NCBI RefSeq assembly: GCF_030540825.1
Contig: NZ_JAUOEO010000001.1
Location: forward strand, 1,523,001-1,587,000
From: Flavivirga spongiicola
GTDB taxonomy: Bacteria; Bacteroidota; Bacteroidia; Flavobacteriales; Flavobacteriaceae
Length of the DNA: 64,000 nt
Direction: 5' to 3'
Numbering within the stretch: position 1 is the stretch's first letter; the number at the start of each line of letters is the position of its first letter. The position numbers and the translations under genes are program-made. Below, one piece after another: positions 43,860-52,848 of the stretch. Below the pieces are notes generated by a model. The model saw only the letters and a list, made by a program, of their open reading frames with translations, searched no databases and was not told the origin of the DNA.

Positions 43860-45632
43860 TTAAACAATATTCATTTTCTTTAAAAGAAAGGAAGCATTCA
43901 TGTTTTGACAAATTCCAGCTTTTAATTTATAATCGAAGTGAAGCTCATCATTGATAATTTCGGCGTCAAAATAGTAGTTTTTTACATCTTCTAACTCTTG
44001 TTCAATTTCACATAAGCTTAAATCGTGCGTTGCGATGATTCCTGTCGCATTTGAAGCGACTAGTTTCTCAACAAATTTTCTGGAACCTATGGCCTTGTCT
44101 GTACTATTTGTACCTTTTAAAATTTCATCTAAAACGATAAAATAAGGCTCTTTTTCAATAGCGTCAACTATATATTTTAGACGTGTTAATTCTGAAAAGA
44201 AATACGAACTATCATCTGTTAAAGAATCTGTTGTTCGCATGCTGGTAATTAATTTAACTGGTGAATATTTACTCGTTTCAGCACAAATTGGAAGTCCTAC
44301 ATTGGCCATAACAATATGCAAAGACACCGTACGTAAAAATGTACTCTTCCCCGCCATATTTGCTCCAGTAACAATAAAAAATTGCTCATTTTCTATTGTT
44401 AAATCACTATCTACTCGTTTGCTTTTATCTAATAAAGGATGTCCTAAACTATTAGCATTAATAACCGTTTCTCCTTTTCCCTGTATTTCCGGATATATAA
44501 AGTTCGGGTGATTAAAAGCAAAATTCCCTAATGAATTATAGGCATCAAAAAACGACACAACATCAAACCAATCGGCAACCTTATTCGTATATTGTTCAAT
44601 CCATTTTTCAATATGATAGCTATTTTTTAAGTCTGTTAAAAACAACCCGTTACCGAAAATAGCACCAATAATATTATTTCTATTATCTAAGGCATCTAAA
44701 GATTTTGAAAGCTTTTTAAAAATATGAGATGCTTTTTCAGTATCTAATTGAATTTGTTGCTGTTTCTGCTGTAATAATTCTGAAGTAAACGTTTCGTTCT
44801 CGATTAAGTCCAATAACAAAGCATATTGGCGAAAGGTATCTTTAACCCGATCTGTATTTGAAGATAAAACATTCGTCTTTTTAACATAAACTCCCGTAAT
44901 TCCAAGTCCTAAAAGCAACCAATACCCAATAAGCTCCGGGTTTATAAAATCCAAAAACGTTAATACAAATATTGCCACTGAAGATATGATAAAAGTTATT
45001 GGCAACCATCGCATTACTTTTGGTAAAAAAGAATGATAGCTTTGTAACCAACTTATAATATTTTTAGCAGGTGTTTCAACTTCTACCAAACTTGATGTCG
45101 CTGAATAATATTGCCTCCATTTTGGTTTAGAACTTAATTCTATGATCGCTTCTTGACGTAATTTAATAGCATTAACGTCATTTGCTTTTAAAGCATCCGC
45201 TAGTTTTTGGGTACCTTCCTTAATAGTTGTTCTGTTTACAAATTGAAAAAAAGAACCACGTCCAAACAAATCAATATCCAAACTATAAAAATGATTAGGA
45301 TCTTGAAACTGCAAGCCCTTATCTCGCCCATGAAAATCACCTGAAGCTATTTTAATTTCTGCTTCATTTATTTCAGCTAAAGCTTTATTGAAGCTTCTTT
45401 GCGATTTTATATCGGTGTATTTTGATAATAAATAAACAAATACTGCAATCCCAACAATAGCAATAACAACAGCAGCTTGCCAATAATGAAACATAAAATA
45501 AATCCCAAACCCTGTTATAAAAAATACCAATAACCTCAACATGCTTAAGGCTGTCATTTTTTTGAATAATCTTTGGACTTCAGATTTATACTTTTCTGAA
45601 TGTTGTTTATAATATGATTTCGGGCTATCCAT
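43860..45632 (-). CDS. Membrane-anchored MutS-like ATPase
   Basis: Protein of 590 residues that holds the MutS ATPase domain but no mismatch-recognition domain. Two hydrophobic pairs, at about residues 31-70 and 208-248, suggest four membrane segments. The central region (270-400) is a MutS-like lever/clamp. The Walker A motif is VTGANMAGKSTFLRTV near residue 425, Walker B is YFIVLDEILKGTNSTDKA, and IIATHDLSLCE follows. A role in classical mismatch repair is unlikely. Function unknown; family known in Bacteroidota. Confidence 0.87.
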   Translation of the reverse strand: MDSPKSYYKQHSEKYKSEVQRLFKKMTALSMLRLLVFFITGFGIYFMFHYWQAAVVIAIVGIAVFVYLLSKYTDIKSQRSFNKALAEINEAEIKIASGDFHGRDKGLQFQDPNHFYSLDIDLFGRGSFFQFVNRTTIKEGTQKLADALKANDVNAIKLRQEAIIELSSKPKWRQYYSATSSLVEVETPAKNIISWLQSYHSFLPKVMRWLPITFIISSVAIFVLTFLDFINPELIGYWLLLGLGITGVYVKKTNVLSSNTDRVKDTFRQYALLLDLIENETFTSELLQQKQQQIQLDTEKASHIFKKLSKSLDALDNRNNIIGAIFGNGLFLTDLKNSYHIEKWIEQYTNKVADWFDVVSFFDAYNSLGNFAFNHPNFIYPEIQGKGETVINANSLGHPLLDKSKRVDSDLTIENEQFFIVTGANMAGKSTFLRTVSLHIVMANVGLPICAETSKYSPVKLITSMRTTDSLTDDSSYFFSELTRLKYIVDAIEKEPYFIVLDEILKGTNSTDKAIGSRKFVEKLVASNATGIIATHDLSLCEIEQELEDVKNYYFDAEIINDELHFDYKLKAGICQNMNASFLLKKMNIV

Positions 45633-45702
45633 TTTTTTTAATTTTGATTTTTGCTAAAACACATTCAGTATAGAATTTCGTCGGAAGTCTCTGTTTGAAA
45701 AA

Positions 45703-45784
45703 TGTCATTCTGAATGCAATGAAGAATCTCTTAAAATATAATATGTTGATTTACAAAACATAAGATTCTTCACTATACTCTGAC
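45703..45784. repeat. 82-bp palindromic intergenic repeat (TGTCATT family)
   Basis: Opens TGTCATTCTGAATGC and closes in CTCTGACA, with GAAGAATCTCTTA and TAAGATTCTTCAC as inner inverted segments. Noncoding. Confidence 0.55.
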
Positions 45785-45833
45785 AAAACGTAATACTTTT
45801 TAAATAGCTTCATTCTTTTGCGAGTAAAGAAAT

Positions 45834-45861
45834 AAAAAAGCCCTGAAACGTTTCAGAGCTT
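45834..45861 (-). terminator. Terminator of the zinc peptidase gene
   Basis: On the - strand, an 11-bp stem with one mismatch (AAGCTCTGAAA pairing with TTTCAGGGCTT) is followed by a T run. It lies 22 bp past the stop codon at 45883. Confidence 0.8.
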
Positions 45862-45882
45862 AAGTCATTTATAATTTTATTA

Positions 45883-46581
45883 TTAATCTCTACCTCCAAA
45901 TACTTGAAGTCCCCAATATACTAAAGATGCTAAAGCACCAATGGCGGCAACTAAATAGGTTCTTGCTGCCCATTTAAGCGCATCTTCCGAACCAGCATAT
46001 TCTTGTTGAGATACCATGTTTTTGTTTTTTAACCAAGCCAGAGCTCGGTTACTTGCATCGTATTCTACAGGGAGTGTTATAAAGCTAAATAGGGTAGCAA
46101 ATCCCATCATCACTAAACCAGCAACTGCTACATAATACCCAAATCCTAAACCAGCTGCAGCTCCTAGCATCAAGCCACCAACCACGACCCATTGAGACAT
46201 CCCTGATGTTACACTAACCACTGGGACTAAAGTAGATCGCATTTGTAACCAACTATAAGCTTGAGCATGTTGCACAGCATGACCGCATTCATGCGCTGCC
46301 ACTGCAGCTGCAGCTGCATTACGTTGATTATAAACCGCTTCACTTAAATTAACAGTTTTGTTTTTTGGATTATAATGATCGGTTAGACGCCCAGGTGTTG
46401 AAATTACTTCGACATCACTAATGCCATGATCTGCCAGCATTTTTTCTGCAATTTCGGCGCCGCTCATACCATTACGTAACTGCACTTTCGAATACTTTTC
46501 AAATTTTCTTTTTAAAGTACTGCTCACTAACCAGCTGACTAAAGCAATAGCACCTAATAATATATAATATTGTATTAACAT
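45883..46581 (-). CDS. Zinc metallopeptidase, membrane-bound (Zn_peptidase_2 family)
   Basis: Inner-membrane protein of 232 residues. The zinc motif is VAAHECGHAVQHAQAY near residue 97, and a Glu further on in the family completes the site. Hydrophobic segments flank it: residues 4-20, about 125-175 (glycine-rich) and 205-225. Substrates are unknown. Single gene, with a good terminator downstream. The first residues MLIQYYILLGAIALVSWL are the first membrane segment. Confidence 0.9.
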   Translation of the reverse strand: MLIQYYILLGAIALVSWLVSSTLKRKFEKYSKVQLRNGMSGAEIAEKMLADHGISDVEVISTPGRLTDHYNPKNKTVNLSEAVYNQRNAAAAAVAAHECGHAVQHAQAYSWLQMRSTLVPVVSVTSGMSQWVVVGGLMLGAAAGLGFGYYVAVAGLVMMGFATLFSFITLPVEYDASNRALAWLKNKNMVSQQEYAGSEDALKWAARTYLVAAIGALASLVYWGLQVFGGRD

Positions 46582-46661
46582 TGTTTTCTTTTTTTAATTT
46601 ATAATAAATATAGCAAAAATAACGCCAATTTAATAGTCTGAAACTTTGTCAGATTGTTACA

Positions 46662-46928
46662 TTATTTTTTACCATATCTAATTTTGTAATACATCAACAA
46701 AAATGCAGACACTATAGTAATACTATTTGCAAAAATTATAGGAGGACTATTTTTTAGAAAACCATAAATTAACCAGGAAAAAACACCAATAAAAAATATA
46801 AGAAGCATTGGTAAAGACAAACTAGAAACATCCTTGGTTTTCCATGTTTTGTATACTTGTGGCAAGAATGCTGCTGTAGTAAGTATCGCTGCAATAAAAC
46901 CTATTATTTCTATAAAATCATCCTGCAT
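46662..46928 (-). CDS. SemiSWEET sugar transporter
   Basis: Inner-membrane protein of 88 residues with three hydrophobic segments, the SemiSWEET half-transporter that dimerises to move sugars. The PQ-loop is TTAAFLPQVYKTWKTKDV near residue 18, and a later FSWLIYGFLKNSPPIIFAN is the second family signature. Substrate is unknown. It directly follows the DUF302 gene with one base between them, so the two are probably co-transcribed. Confidence 0.92.
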   Translation of the reverse strand: MQDDFIEIIGFIAAILTTAAFLPQVYKTWKTKDVSSLSLPMLLIFFIGVFSWLIYGFLKNSPPIIFANSITIVSAFLLMYYKIRYGKK

Positions 46929-46929
46929 G

Positions 46930-47328
46930 TTATCCTATTGCTGCATTTGTAATTTTATCCAATGCAACAGCTATTTTATTTAATACGTCTTCTTGATTAG
47001 TAATGCCATGCCTATCTTTTAAATACGAAGGATCGTTATACGATACTTTTACAACGCCTTCATCATTTTGATAAACCAGTATTTTTTGTGGTAAATCTAA
47101 ACCTATCGCTTGGGCGTTTTGCATCAAAGGTGTCCCTAAATTAGGATTTCCAAACATAATGATTCTTGTTGGGTTTAGCCCTAAATCTACAGAAGAAGCA
47201 TTTGCTTGATGATTTAGCTCTGCTATAATCTTTAAATTTGGGTTGTTTTCAATAACTCTTTTTAATGTTTGATAGGTTGTATCAAAATCTTGATGGCTTG
47301 TTTTTGAGATAATTCCTGTTTTAGTCAT
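46930..47328 (-). CDS. DUF302 protein
   Basis: Cytoplasmic protein of 132 residues with no signal peptide. The DUF302 fold is seen in FDTTYQTLKRVIENN, NPTRIIMFGNPNLGTPLMQ and DLPQKILVYQNDEGVV. The family is a dimeric alpha/beta protein of unknown function found in many bacteria. It precedes the SemiSWEET gene by 1 bp and lies downstream of leuS, 50 bp away, so all three may form one transcript. Confidence 0.88.
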   Translation of the reverse strand: MTKTGIISKTSHQDFDTTYQTLKRVIENNPNLKIIAELNHQANASSVDLGLNPTRIIMFGNPNLGTPLMQNAQAIGLDLPQKILVYQNDEGVVKVSYNDPSYLKDRHGITNQEDVLNKIAVALDKITNAAIG

Positions 47329-47377
47329 AAATAATAATACTTTTTATTTTCTATTGACTTTGTCTCCAAAAACTACA

Positions 47378-50300
47378 TTAACCTACAATGTTGACAATCT
47401 TTCCAGGAACTACAATCACTTTTTTAGGTTCTCGTCCTTGTAATTGTTCTTTTGTTTTTTCGTGCTCTAAAACTGTTTTTTCAATAGCGTCTTTACTCAT
47501 GTCTAATGGCAACTCTAGTGTAAAACGCATTTTTCCATTAAATGAAATTGGGTAATTTTTACTACTCTCTACCAAATGGCTGCCGTCAAATTTTGGAAAG
47601 CTTGCTGTTGATATAGATTCATTATGCCCTAATTGACTCCATAACTCCTCTGCAATGTGCGGTGCGTAAGGTGATATTAAAATCAATAGTGGTTCAAGTA
47701 TGTCCTTACTGGTGCATTTTTGAGATGTCAATTCATTAATAGCTATCATAAAAGTAGACACCGATGTATTAAACGAAAAATTCTCGATATCCTCTTCTAC
47801 TTTTTTGATAGTTTTGTGGAGGGTTTTGAGAGCATCCCTAGCAGCCCCATCCGACTTCCCCAAAGGGGAAGAGTCAACGTAAAAAGTTTCGTTTTCTCCT
47901 TGATGGTATAGTCTCCACAGTTTTTTAAGGAATGAGTGTACACCTGTGATACCTGCTGTATTCCATGGCTTGTATTGTTCTAAAGGTCCTAGGAACATTT
48001 CATAAAGGCGTAGGCTGTCTGCACCATATTGTTCGCAAATGTTATCTGGGTTGACGACATTGTATTTAGACTTGGACATTTTTTCAACGTCGCGACCTAC
48101 TTTGTAAATATCATTATTCTCTTGAATTATTTCTCCTTTTTCTCCTATGAATATAGCGTCTTTAAATTCTTCCCTCCAATTTTTAAAAGCTTCTATATCT
48201 AATTCATCTGAAGCATTTACAAAAGATACATCTGAATGTACGGGAGTAAATCGAAATGCATGGTACATATCAGCTATTGACATATCTTTATTTCCTTCGT
48301 CAATAAAATCAACTAAACCCTTTCTAATTACTTCTTCAAAGTTTTGATTAAAATATGTTTGCAAATCTTCTTTCTCAATAGTATCATATTTTGATTTAGA
48401 AATAAAAACAGGTTTAACCATCAAACCAAATTTAAGATCGTCATCATTCTTAAAACTATCTAACAAAGTACTACTTGGTTCATATTCGAGTCTATAAACA
48501 AAAGCGCTTGTCCCTAAAATCATCCCTTGGTTAATTAGTTTTTTTGCAAACTCATCATAAGGTACAAACCCTTTATCAAACATAAATTTTTGCCAAAAAC
48601 GCGAATATAATAAGTGTCCTGTGGCATGTTCGCTTCCACCTATGTATAGATCTACTTGTTGCCAATAATCAATGGCTTCTTTAGAGAAAATAGCATCCTC
48701 GTTATGTGGATCCATATAACGATTAAAATACTGTGAACTTCCTGCCCAACCTGGCATGGTATTAAGTTCAAGAGGATAGATGCCGTTATCTTGAGACCCT
48801 TCGACTGCGCTCAGGGTGACAAGGTCATTACTTACTACTTGATTCGTATTTGTGTCCCAAGCCCAAATAGTGGCGTTCCCTAATGGTGGTTCACCTGTTT
48901 CGGTTGGTAAATATTTCTCAACTTCTGGCAACTTGATTGGCAAATGTTCTTTAGCAATCATTTGCGGCATGCCATTCACATAATATACCGGGAATGGTTC
49001 TCCCCAATAACGTTGTCTGCTAAATACGGCATCGCGCAATCTGTAATTGGTTTTTCCCTGACCTTGTTCCAATTGTTCTAACTCAAAAATAACACGTTTG
49101 GTAGCTTTCTTAGAGTTCATTCCGTTTAAGAAATCGCTATTGGCTATGATGGTTTTCTCTTTATCAGCAAAGGCTTCTTCAGAAATATCAACTCCTTCAA
49201 AAATATTAGGGATAGGTATATTAAAATGTTTTGCAAAATCATAATCGCGTTGATCACCACATGGTACCGACATCACCGCACCAGTACCATAACCAGCTAA
49301 CACATAATCACCAATCCAAATAGGGATAGGCTCTTTTGTAAATGGGTGTTCCGCATAAGCGCCTGTAAATGCTCCTGAAATGGTTTTTACGTCTGCCATT
49401 CTATCACGTTCACTACGTTTTGCAGTTGCTAAGATATAAGCTTCAACTTCTTCCTTTTGTTCTGATGTTGTTATTTGTGATACTAGTTCGTGTTCTGGTG
49501 CTAGGGTCATGAACGAGGCTCCGAAAATGGTATCTGGTCTTGTTGTGAAAACGTCTATATTTTTTTCAAAATTTTTGCCTTCGGCTAAAATTTTGAAAGA
49601 GACCGAAGCTCCAACCGACTTTCCAATCCAATTACGCTGGCTTTCTTTTAAAGAATCCGTCCAATCTATGGTATCTAGTCCTTGAAGCAAACGTTCTGCA
49701 TAAGCAGAAATACGCATACTCCATTGAGTCATTTTTTTACGAATTACAGGATGTCCGCCACGTTCAGACACGCCATTTACAATTTCGTCGTTTGCTAAAA
49801 CAGTACCCAAAGCCGGGCACCAGTTTACTTCAGTTTCTGCTAAATATGTTAATCTATATTGTAATAATATTTTTTGTTGTTTTTCAGATGAAAACCCATG
49901 CCATTCATCCGCAGAAAATGTTTCAATGTCATCATCACAAACCGCATTCACATTTGTATTTCCTTCTGTTTCGAAAATGCTTACTAAACCTGAAATATCT
50001 TCAGCTTTGCAAGTAACATTATTATACCAGGATTCGAATAATTGAATAAAAATCCATTGCGTCCATTTGTAATAACTCGGATCCGATGTTCTAACCTCAC
50101 GAGACCAATCGAACGAAAAACCTATTTGGTCTAACTGTCGACGATACGTTTTTATATTTTCAGCGGTCGTTATAGCAGGATGTTGTCCAGTTTGAATGGC
50201 ATATTGTTCTGCTGGCAAACCAAAACTATCATATCCTTGAGGATGCAATACATTGAAGCCTTTATGACGTTTATAGCGTGCATAAATATCTGAAGCAATA

Positions 50301-50464
50301 TACCCTAATGGATGTCCAACATGCAAACCCGCACCACTTGGGTAAGGAAACATATCTAATACATAGTATTTTGGTTTTTCACTATTATTAACAGCTTTAA
50401 ACGTTTGGTTCTTTGCCCAATACTTTTGCCATTTGGCTTCAATTTCGTTGAAATTATATTTCAT
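47378..50464 (-). CDS. leuS: Leucyl-tRNA synthetase, with in-frame palindrome insertions
   Basis: Class I synthetase of 1028 residues that charges tRNA-Leu and edits mischarged products. HIGH appears as AGLHVGHPLGY near residue 45, the editing-site motif as TTRPDTIFGASF, and KMSKS as EKMSKSKYNVV near 770. Two stretches look inserted. NDLVTLSAVEGSQ, encoded around 48792-48821, and DSSPLGKSDGAARD, encoded around 47838-47875, come from two different dispersed palindromic repeats. Both keep the frame and lie in likely surface loops. A further long segment (about 650-710) also seems family-atypical, which I cannot prove without alignment. Confidence 0.95.
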   Translation of the reverse strand: MKYNFNEIEAKWQKYWAKNQTFKAVNNSEKPKYYVLDMFPYPSGAGLHVGHPLGYIASDIYARYKRHKGFNVLHPQGYDSFGLPAEQYAIQTGQHPAITTAENIKTYRRQLDQIGFSFDWSREVRTSDPSYYKWTQWIFIQLFESWYNNVTCKAEDISGLVSIFETEGNTNVNAVCDDDIETFSADEWHGFSSEKQQKILLQYRLTYLAETEVNWCPALGTVLANDEIVNGVSERGGHPVIRKKMTQWSMRISAYAERLLQGLDTIDWTDSLKESQRNWIGKSVGASVSFKILAEGKNFEKNIDVFTTRPDTIFGASFMTLAPEHELVSQITTSEQKEEVEAYILATAKRSERDRMADVKTISGAFTGAYAEHPFTKEPIPIWIGDYVLAGYGTGAVMSVPCGDQRDYDFAKHFNIPIPNIFEGVDISEEAFADKEKTIIANSDFLNGMNSKKATKRVIFELEQLEQGQGKTNYRLRDAVFSRQRYWGEPFPVYYVNGMPQMIAKEHLPIKLPEVEKYLPTETGEPPLGNATIWAWDTNTNQVVSNDLVTLSAVEGSQDNGIYPLELNTMPGWAGSSQYFNRYMDPHNEDAIFSKEAIDYWQQVDLYIGGSEHATGHLLYSRFWQKFMFDKGFVPYDEFAKKLINQGMILGTSAFVYRLEYEPSSTLLDSFKNDDDLKFGLMVKPVFISKSKYDTIEKEDLQTYFNQNFEEVIRKGLVDFIDEGNKDMSIADMYHAFRFTPVHSDVSFVNASDELDIEAFKNWREEFKDAIFIGEKGEIIQENNDIYKVGRDVEKMSKSKYNVVNPDNICEQYGADSLRLYEMFLGPLEQYKPWNTAGITGVHSFLKKLWRLYHQGENETFYVDSSPLGKSDGAARDALKTLHKTIKKVEEDIENFSFNTSVSTFMIAINELTSQKCTSKDILEPLLILISPYAPHIAEELWSQLGHNESISTASFPKFDGSHLVESSKNYPISFNGKMRFTLELPLDMSKDAIEKTVLEHEKTKEQLQGREPKKVIVVPGKIVNIVG
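47838..47875. repeat. Palindromic repeat inside leuS (CTTCCCCAAAGGGGAAG core)
   Basis: The core CTTCCCCAAAGGGGAAG (47855-47871) is a perfect 7-bp inverted repeat with an AAA loop. In frame it encodes part of SSPLGKSDGA on the - strand. Confidence 0.7.
48792..48821. repeat. Palindromic repeat inside leuS (CTTCGACTGCGCTCAG core)
   Basis: TGAGACCCTTCGACTGCGCT continues to CAGGGTGACA; the ends ACCCT and AGGGT are complementary. Encodes TLSAVEGS on the - strand. The 16-bp core recurs exactly in truB. Confidence 0.8.
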
Positions 50465-50483
50465 CTTAAATTTTCATATCTGA

Positions 50484-50560
50484 ATGCCATTGCGAACAAA
50501 GTGAAGCAATCTGTTTCATTTCATGAGATTACCACGTCGCTTCGCTCCTCGTAATGACGA
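50484..50560. repeat. Palindromic intergenic repeat upstream of leuS
   Basis: Starts ATGCCATTGCGAACAAAGTG and ends CGCTCCTCGTAATGAC, with GAAGCAATCTG and its near complement inside. A typical GAATGCCATTGCGAAC-type flavobacterial repeat. Noncoding. Confidence 0.6.
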
Positions 50561-50701
50561 ATTTGAAGTCGCAAATTTACGTTTTAAATAGAAAACGGTA
50601 AAGAGATTACTTTATTAATACATTTGATTATGTTACTAAATATATGTTTGTAGAATAAATAGAATTACTTTTGATCCCTAATTATTTTAATCAACTAAAA
50701 A

Positions 50702-51619
50702 TTGTCCATTAAAAATATATATAAAGCACACTTAGCACTCCTTGGAGCTAATATTATTTATGGTGTAAACTACATTATTGCCAAAGGCATTATGCCTAAT
50801 AAAATAGGGCCTTCGGCTTTTGTTTTTATTCGTCTTTTTTGTGCTTCTATTCTCTTTTGGGTCATTAAACTATTATTTATTAAAGAAAAGGTTGAACGTA
50901 AACATATGCCTCGCATCATTTTATGTGGATTATTGGGTGCTGCTGCAAATCAGTTACTATTTTTTAGTGGTTTAAACCTGACCTCTCCAATCGATGCTTC
51001 TATTATTATGACTTCTACACCTGTATTAGTTTTAATTTTTAGTTTCATTCTTCTAAAGGAAAAAGTGACTTCAAACAAACTGTTAGGGAGTTTTATTGCA
51101 GGTATTGGAGCTATTACGCTTATCATATATGGAAATAATGCTGGTGGAACCAGCACTTTTCTTGGAAACCTATTCATCTTTTTAAATGCCTCTAGTTATG
51201 GTCTCTATTTGGTCATTTTAAAACCACTCATGAAACAATATCATGCTATTACTTTAATAAGTTGGGTATTCTTATTTGGGTTTGTTTTTATGCTTCCTTT
51301 TGGGCTCCCAGATTTTATATTGACAGATTTCACTGCTTTTGATTTGAATACCTATTTGGTTATTGGATTTGTAGTGATTTTTACCACGTTTTTCGCATAC
51401 TTATTTAATATCTATGCACTTAACTATGTATCACCTTCTGTGAATAGTAGTTATATTTATTTACAACCAGCAATAAGTTTTATTATGGTAAGTATTTACG
51501 CTTATATTTTAATGCAAGACCAATACAATAAAGATATTAGTCTTATAAAAATATTAAGCTGTTTAATGGTAGTTGCTGGTGTATATCTAATTAGTAAAAC
51601 GTCAAAAAAACGGACCTAA
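50702..51619 (+). CDS. EamA/DMT-family transporter
   Basis: Inner-membrane protein of 305 residues with about ten hydrophobic segments. The two EamA repeats each show a glycine-rich start, LALLGANIIYGVNYI and LFIFLNASSYGLYLVILKPL. The drug/metabolite transporter family exports diverse small molecules; the substrate is unknown. The start appears to be a TTG at 50702 (encoding MSIKNIYKAH), since no ATG lies close by and the residues after it match family starts. It is divergent from leuS. Confidence 0.85.
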   Translation: MSIKNIYKAHLALLGANIIYGVNYIIAKGIMPNKIGPSAFVFIRLFCASILFWVIKLLFIKEKVERKHMPRIILCGLLGAAANQLLFFSGLNLTSPIDASIIMTSTPVLVLIFSFILLKEKVTSNKLLGSFIAGIGAITLIIYGNNAGGTSTFLGNLFIFLNASSYGLYLVILKPLMKQYHAITLISWVFLFGFVFMLPFGLPDFILTDFTAFDLNTYLVIGFVVIFTTFFAYLFNIYALNYVSPSVNSSYIYLQPAISFIMVSIYAYILMQDQYNKDISLIKILSCLMVVAGVYLISKTSKKRT

Positions 51620-51806
51620 ACTCAAAACACGAAACAACATTGTTGATATGTTTTAGTTTATATTCATATATAATTTTAAAATTATTAGATTAGTTTATAA
51701 AGAGTACGTCATAGGAAAGACATTTTATTTGAAATAAAAAGACTTAAATCTTTTGAAGTTTCTTTTCATATACTTTATTATTTTTACGACATCAATCCAT
51801 TACTTT

Positions 51807-52682
51807 ATGAGTTCATCATTTGAAAAACATCAAAAACGCAGACTTATCTCATCTTACTTCTCAGTCGTATTAAGTATTGCCTTGGTGTTGTTTTTATTGG
51901 GCTTATTAGGGATGCTCATTCTGAATGCTAAAAAGGTATCTGATCATTTTAAAGAGCAGGTGGTTGTAACCATCTATTTAAAAGATTCTGCCAAAGAAGT
52001 TGAAACGAAACAGCTTGAAAAAAGTTTAGCAATGGCAGATTACGTAAAATCTACCGAATATGTATCTAAAGATCAAGCTGCCGAATTTATGAAAGCTGAA
52101 AATGGAGAAGATTTTATGGATTTTGTTGGCTATAACCCGTTACAAAATTCAATCGATGTGCATTTGAAAGCTGATTTTGTGACTTCTGAGCATTTAGAAA
52201 AAATTTCCGCGGAAGCGTTGAACAAAAACTTTGTTGACGAGGTTAACTATGATAATGACTTAGTTAATTTGATGAATGACAATGTAAAAAAGATTAGTTT
52301 TTGGGTGCTCATTATAAGTGCTATTTTTACCTTAATTGCTGTTTTACTTATTAATAGTTCCATAAGATTAGCCGTTTATTCTAAACGTTTTACTATTAAA
52401 ACCATGCAAATGGTTGGCGCTACAAAGCAATTTATTAGACTCCCCTTCATTTGGAAAAGTGTTCGTTTGGGAATGATTGGGGCTGTTCTGGCATTAATAG
52501 GCATGGCCATTGTTTTATATTATCTTAATAAAACATTTTTAGAACTAGAGTTATTGAGTAATCCTATTTTAATGGCGCTCTTATTTGTTTTTGTTTTTGC
52601 TTTAGGCATAATTATTACATGGATAAGCACTCATTTTGCAACACAGCGTTTTTTGAATCTCAAAACGGATCAGCTGTATTGA
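51807..52682 (+). CDS. ftsX: Cell division protein FtsX
   Basis: Inner-membrane protein of 291 residues, partner of the ATPase FtsE in divisome control of cell-wall hydrolases. I start at the ATG at 51807 (MSSSFEKHQKRR), since a frame from 51753 adds 18 hydrophobic residues unlike the family. The first membrane segment is at about 20-42, followed by a periplasmic domain (VVTIYLKDSAKEVE, EYVSKDQAAEFM). Three C-terminal segments follow RFTIKTMQMVGATKQFIRLPF. FtsE is not in the window. Same strand as the four downstream genes. Confidence 0.93.
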   Translation: MSSSFEKHQKRRLISSYFSVVLSIALVLFLLGLLGMLILNAKKVSDHFKEQVVVTIYLKDSAKEVETKQLEKSLAMADYVKSTEYVSKDQAAEFMKAENGEDFMDFVGYNPLQNSIDVHLKADFVTSEHLEKISAEALNKNFVDEVNYDNDLVNLMNDNVKKISFWVLIISAIFTLIAVLLINSSIRLAVYSKRFTIKTMQMVGATKQFIRLPFIWKSVRLGMIGAVLALIGMAIVLYYLNKTFLELELLSNPILMALLFVFVFALGIIITWISTHFATQRFLNLKTDQLY

Positions 52683-52750
52683 TAATTAAATTTAGATTCT
52701 CTTAACGCAAAAGTTTTAAATAAAACTGTTACTTTGCACTTATACTCAAA

Positions 52751-52846
52751 TTGGTATTAACAAAAGTTCTAAATGGTGGTGCAACCTCCGAATATATTTC
52801 GCAAATGACCATTAAAGAGGATATTATTTATACTAAATTTAATTAG
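52751..52846 (+). CDS. Possible 31-residue protein or gene remnant before DUF3098
   Basis: A TTG at 52751 opens a 31-residue frame, reading KVLNGGATSEYISQMTIKED near its middle, that stops 2 bp before the next ATG. It uses normal-looking codons but has no ATG, and the frame above it is closed by a stop. It may be a small protein, a leader peptide or the tail of a lost gene. Confidence 0.25.
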   Translation: MVLTKVLNGGATSEYISQMTIKEDIIYTKFN

Positions 52847-52848
52847 CT

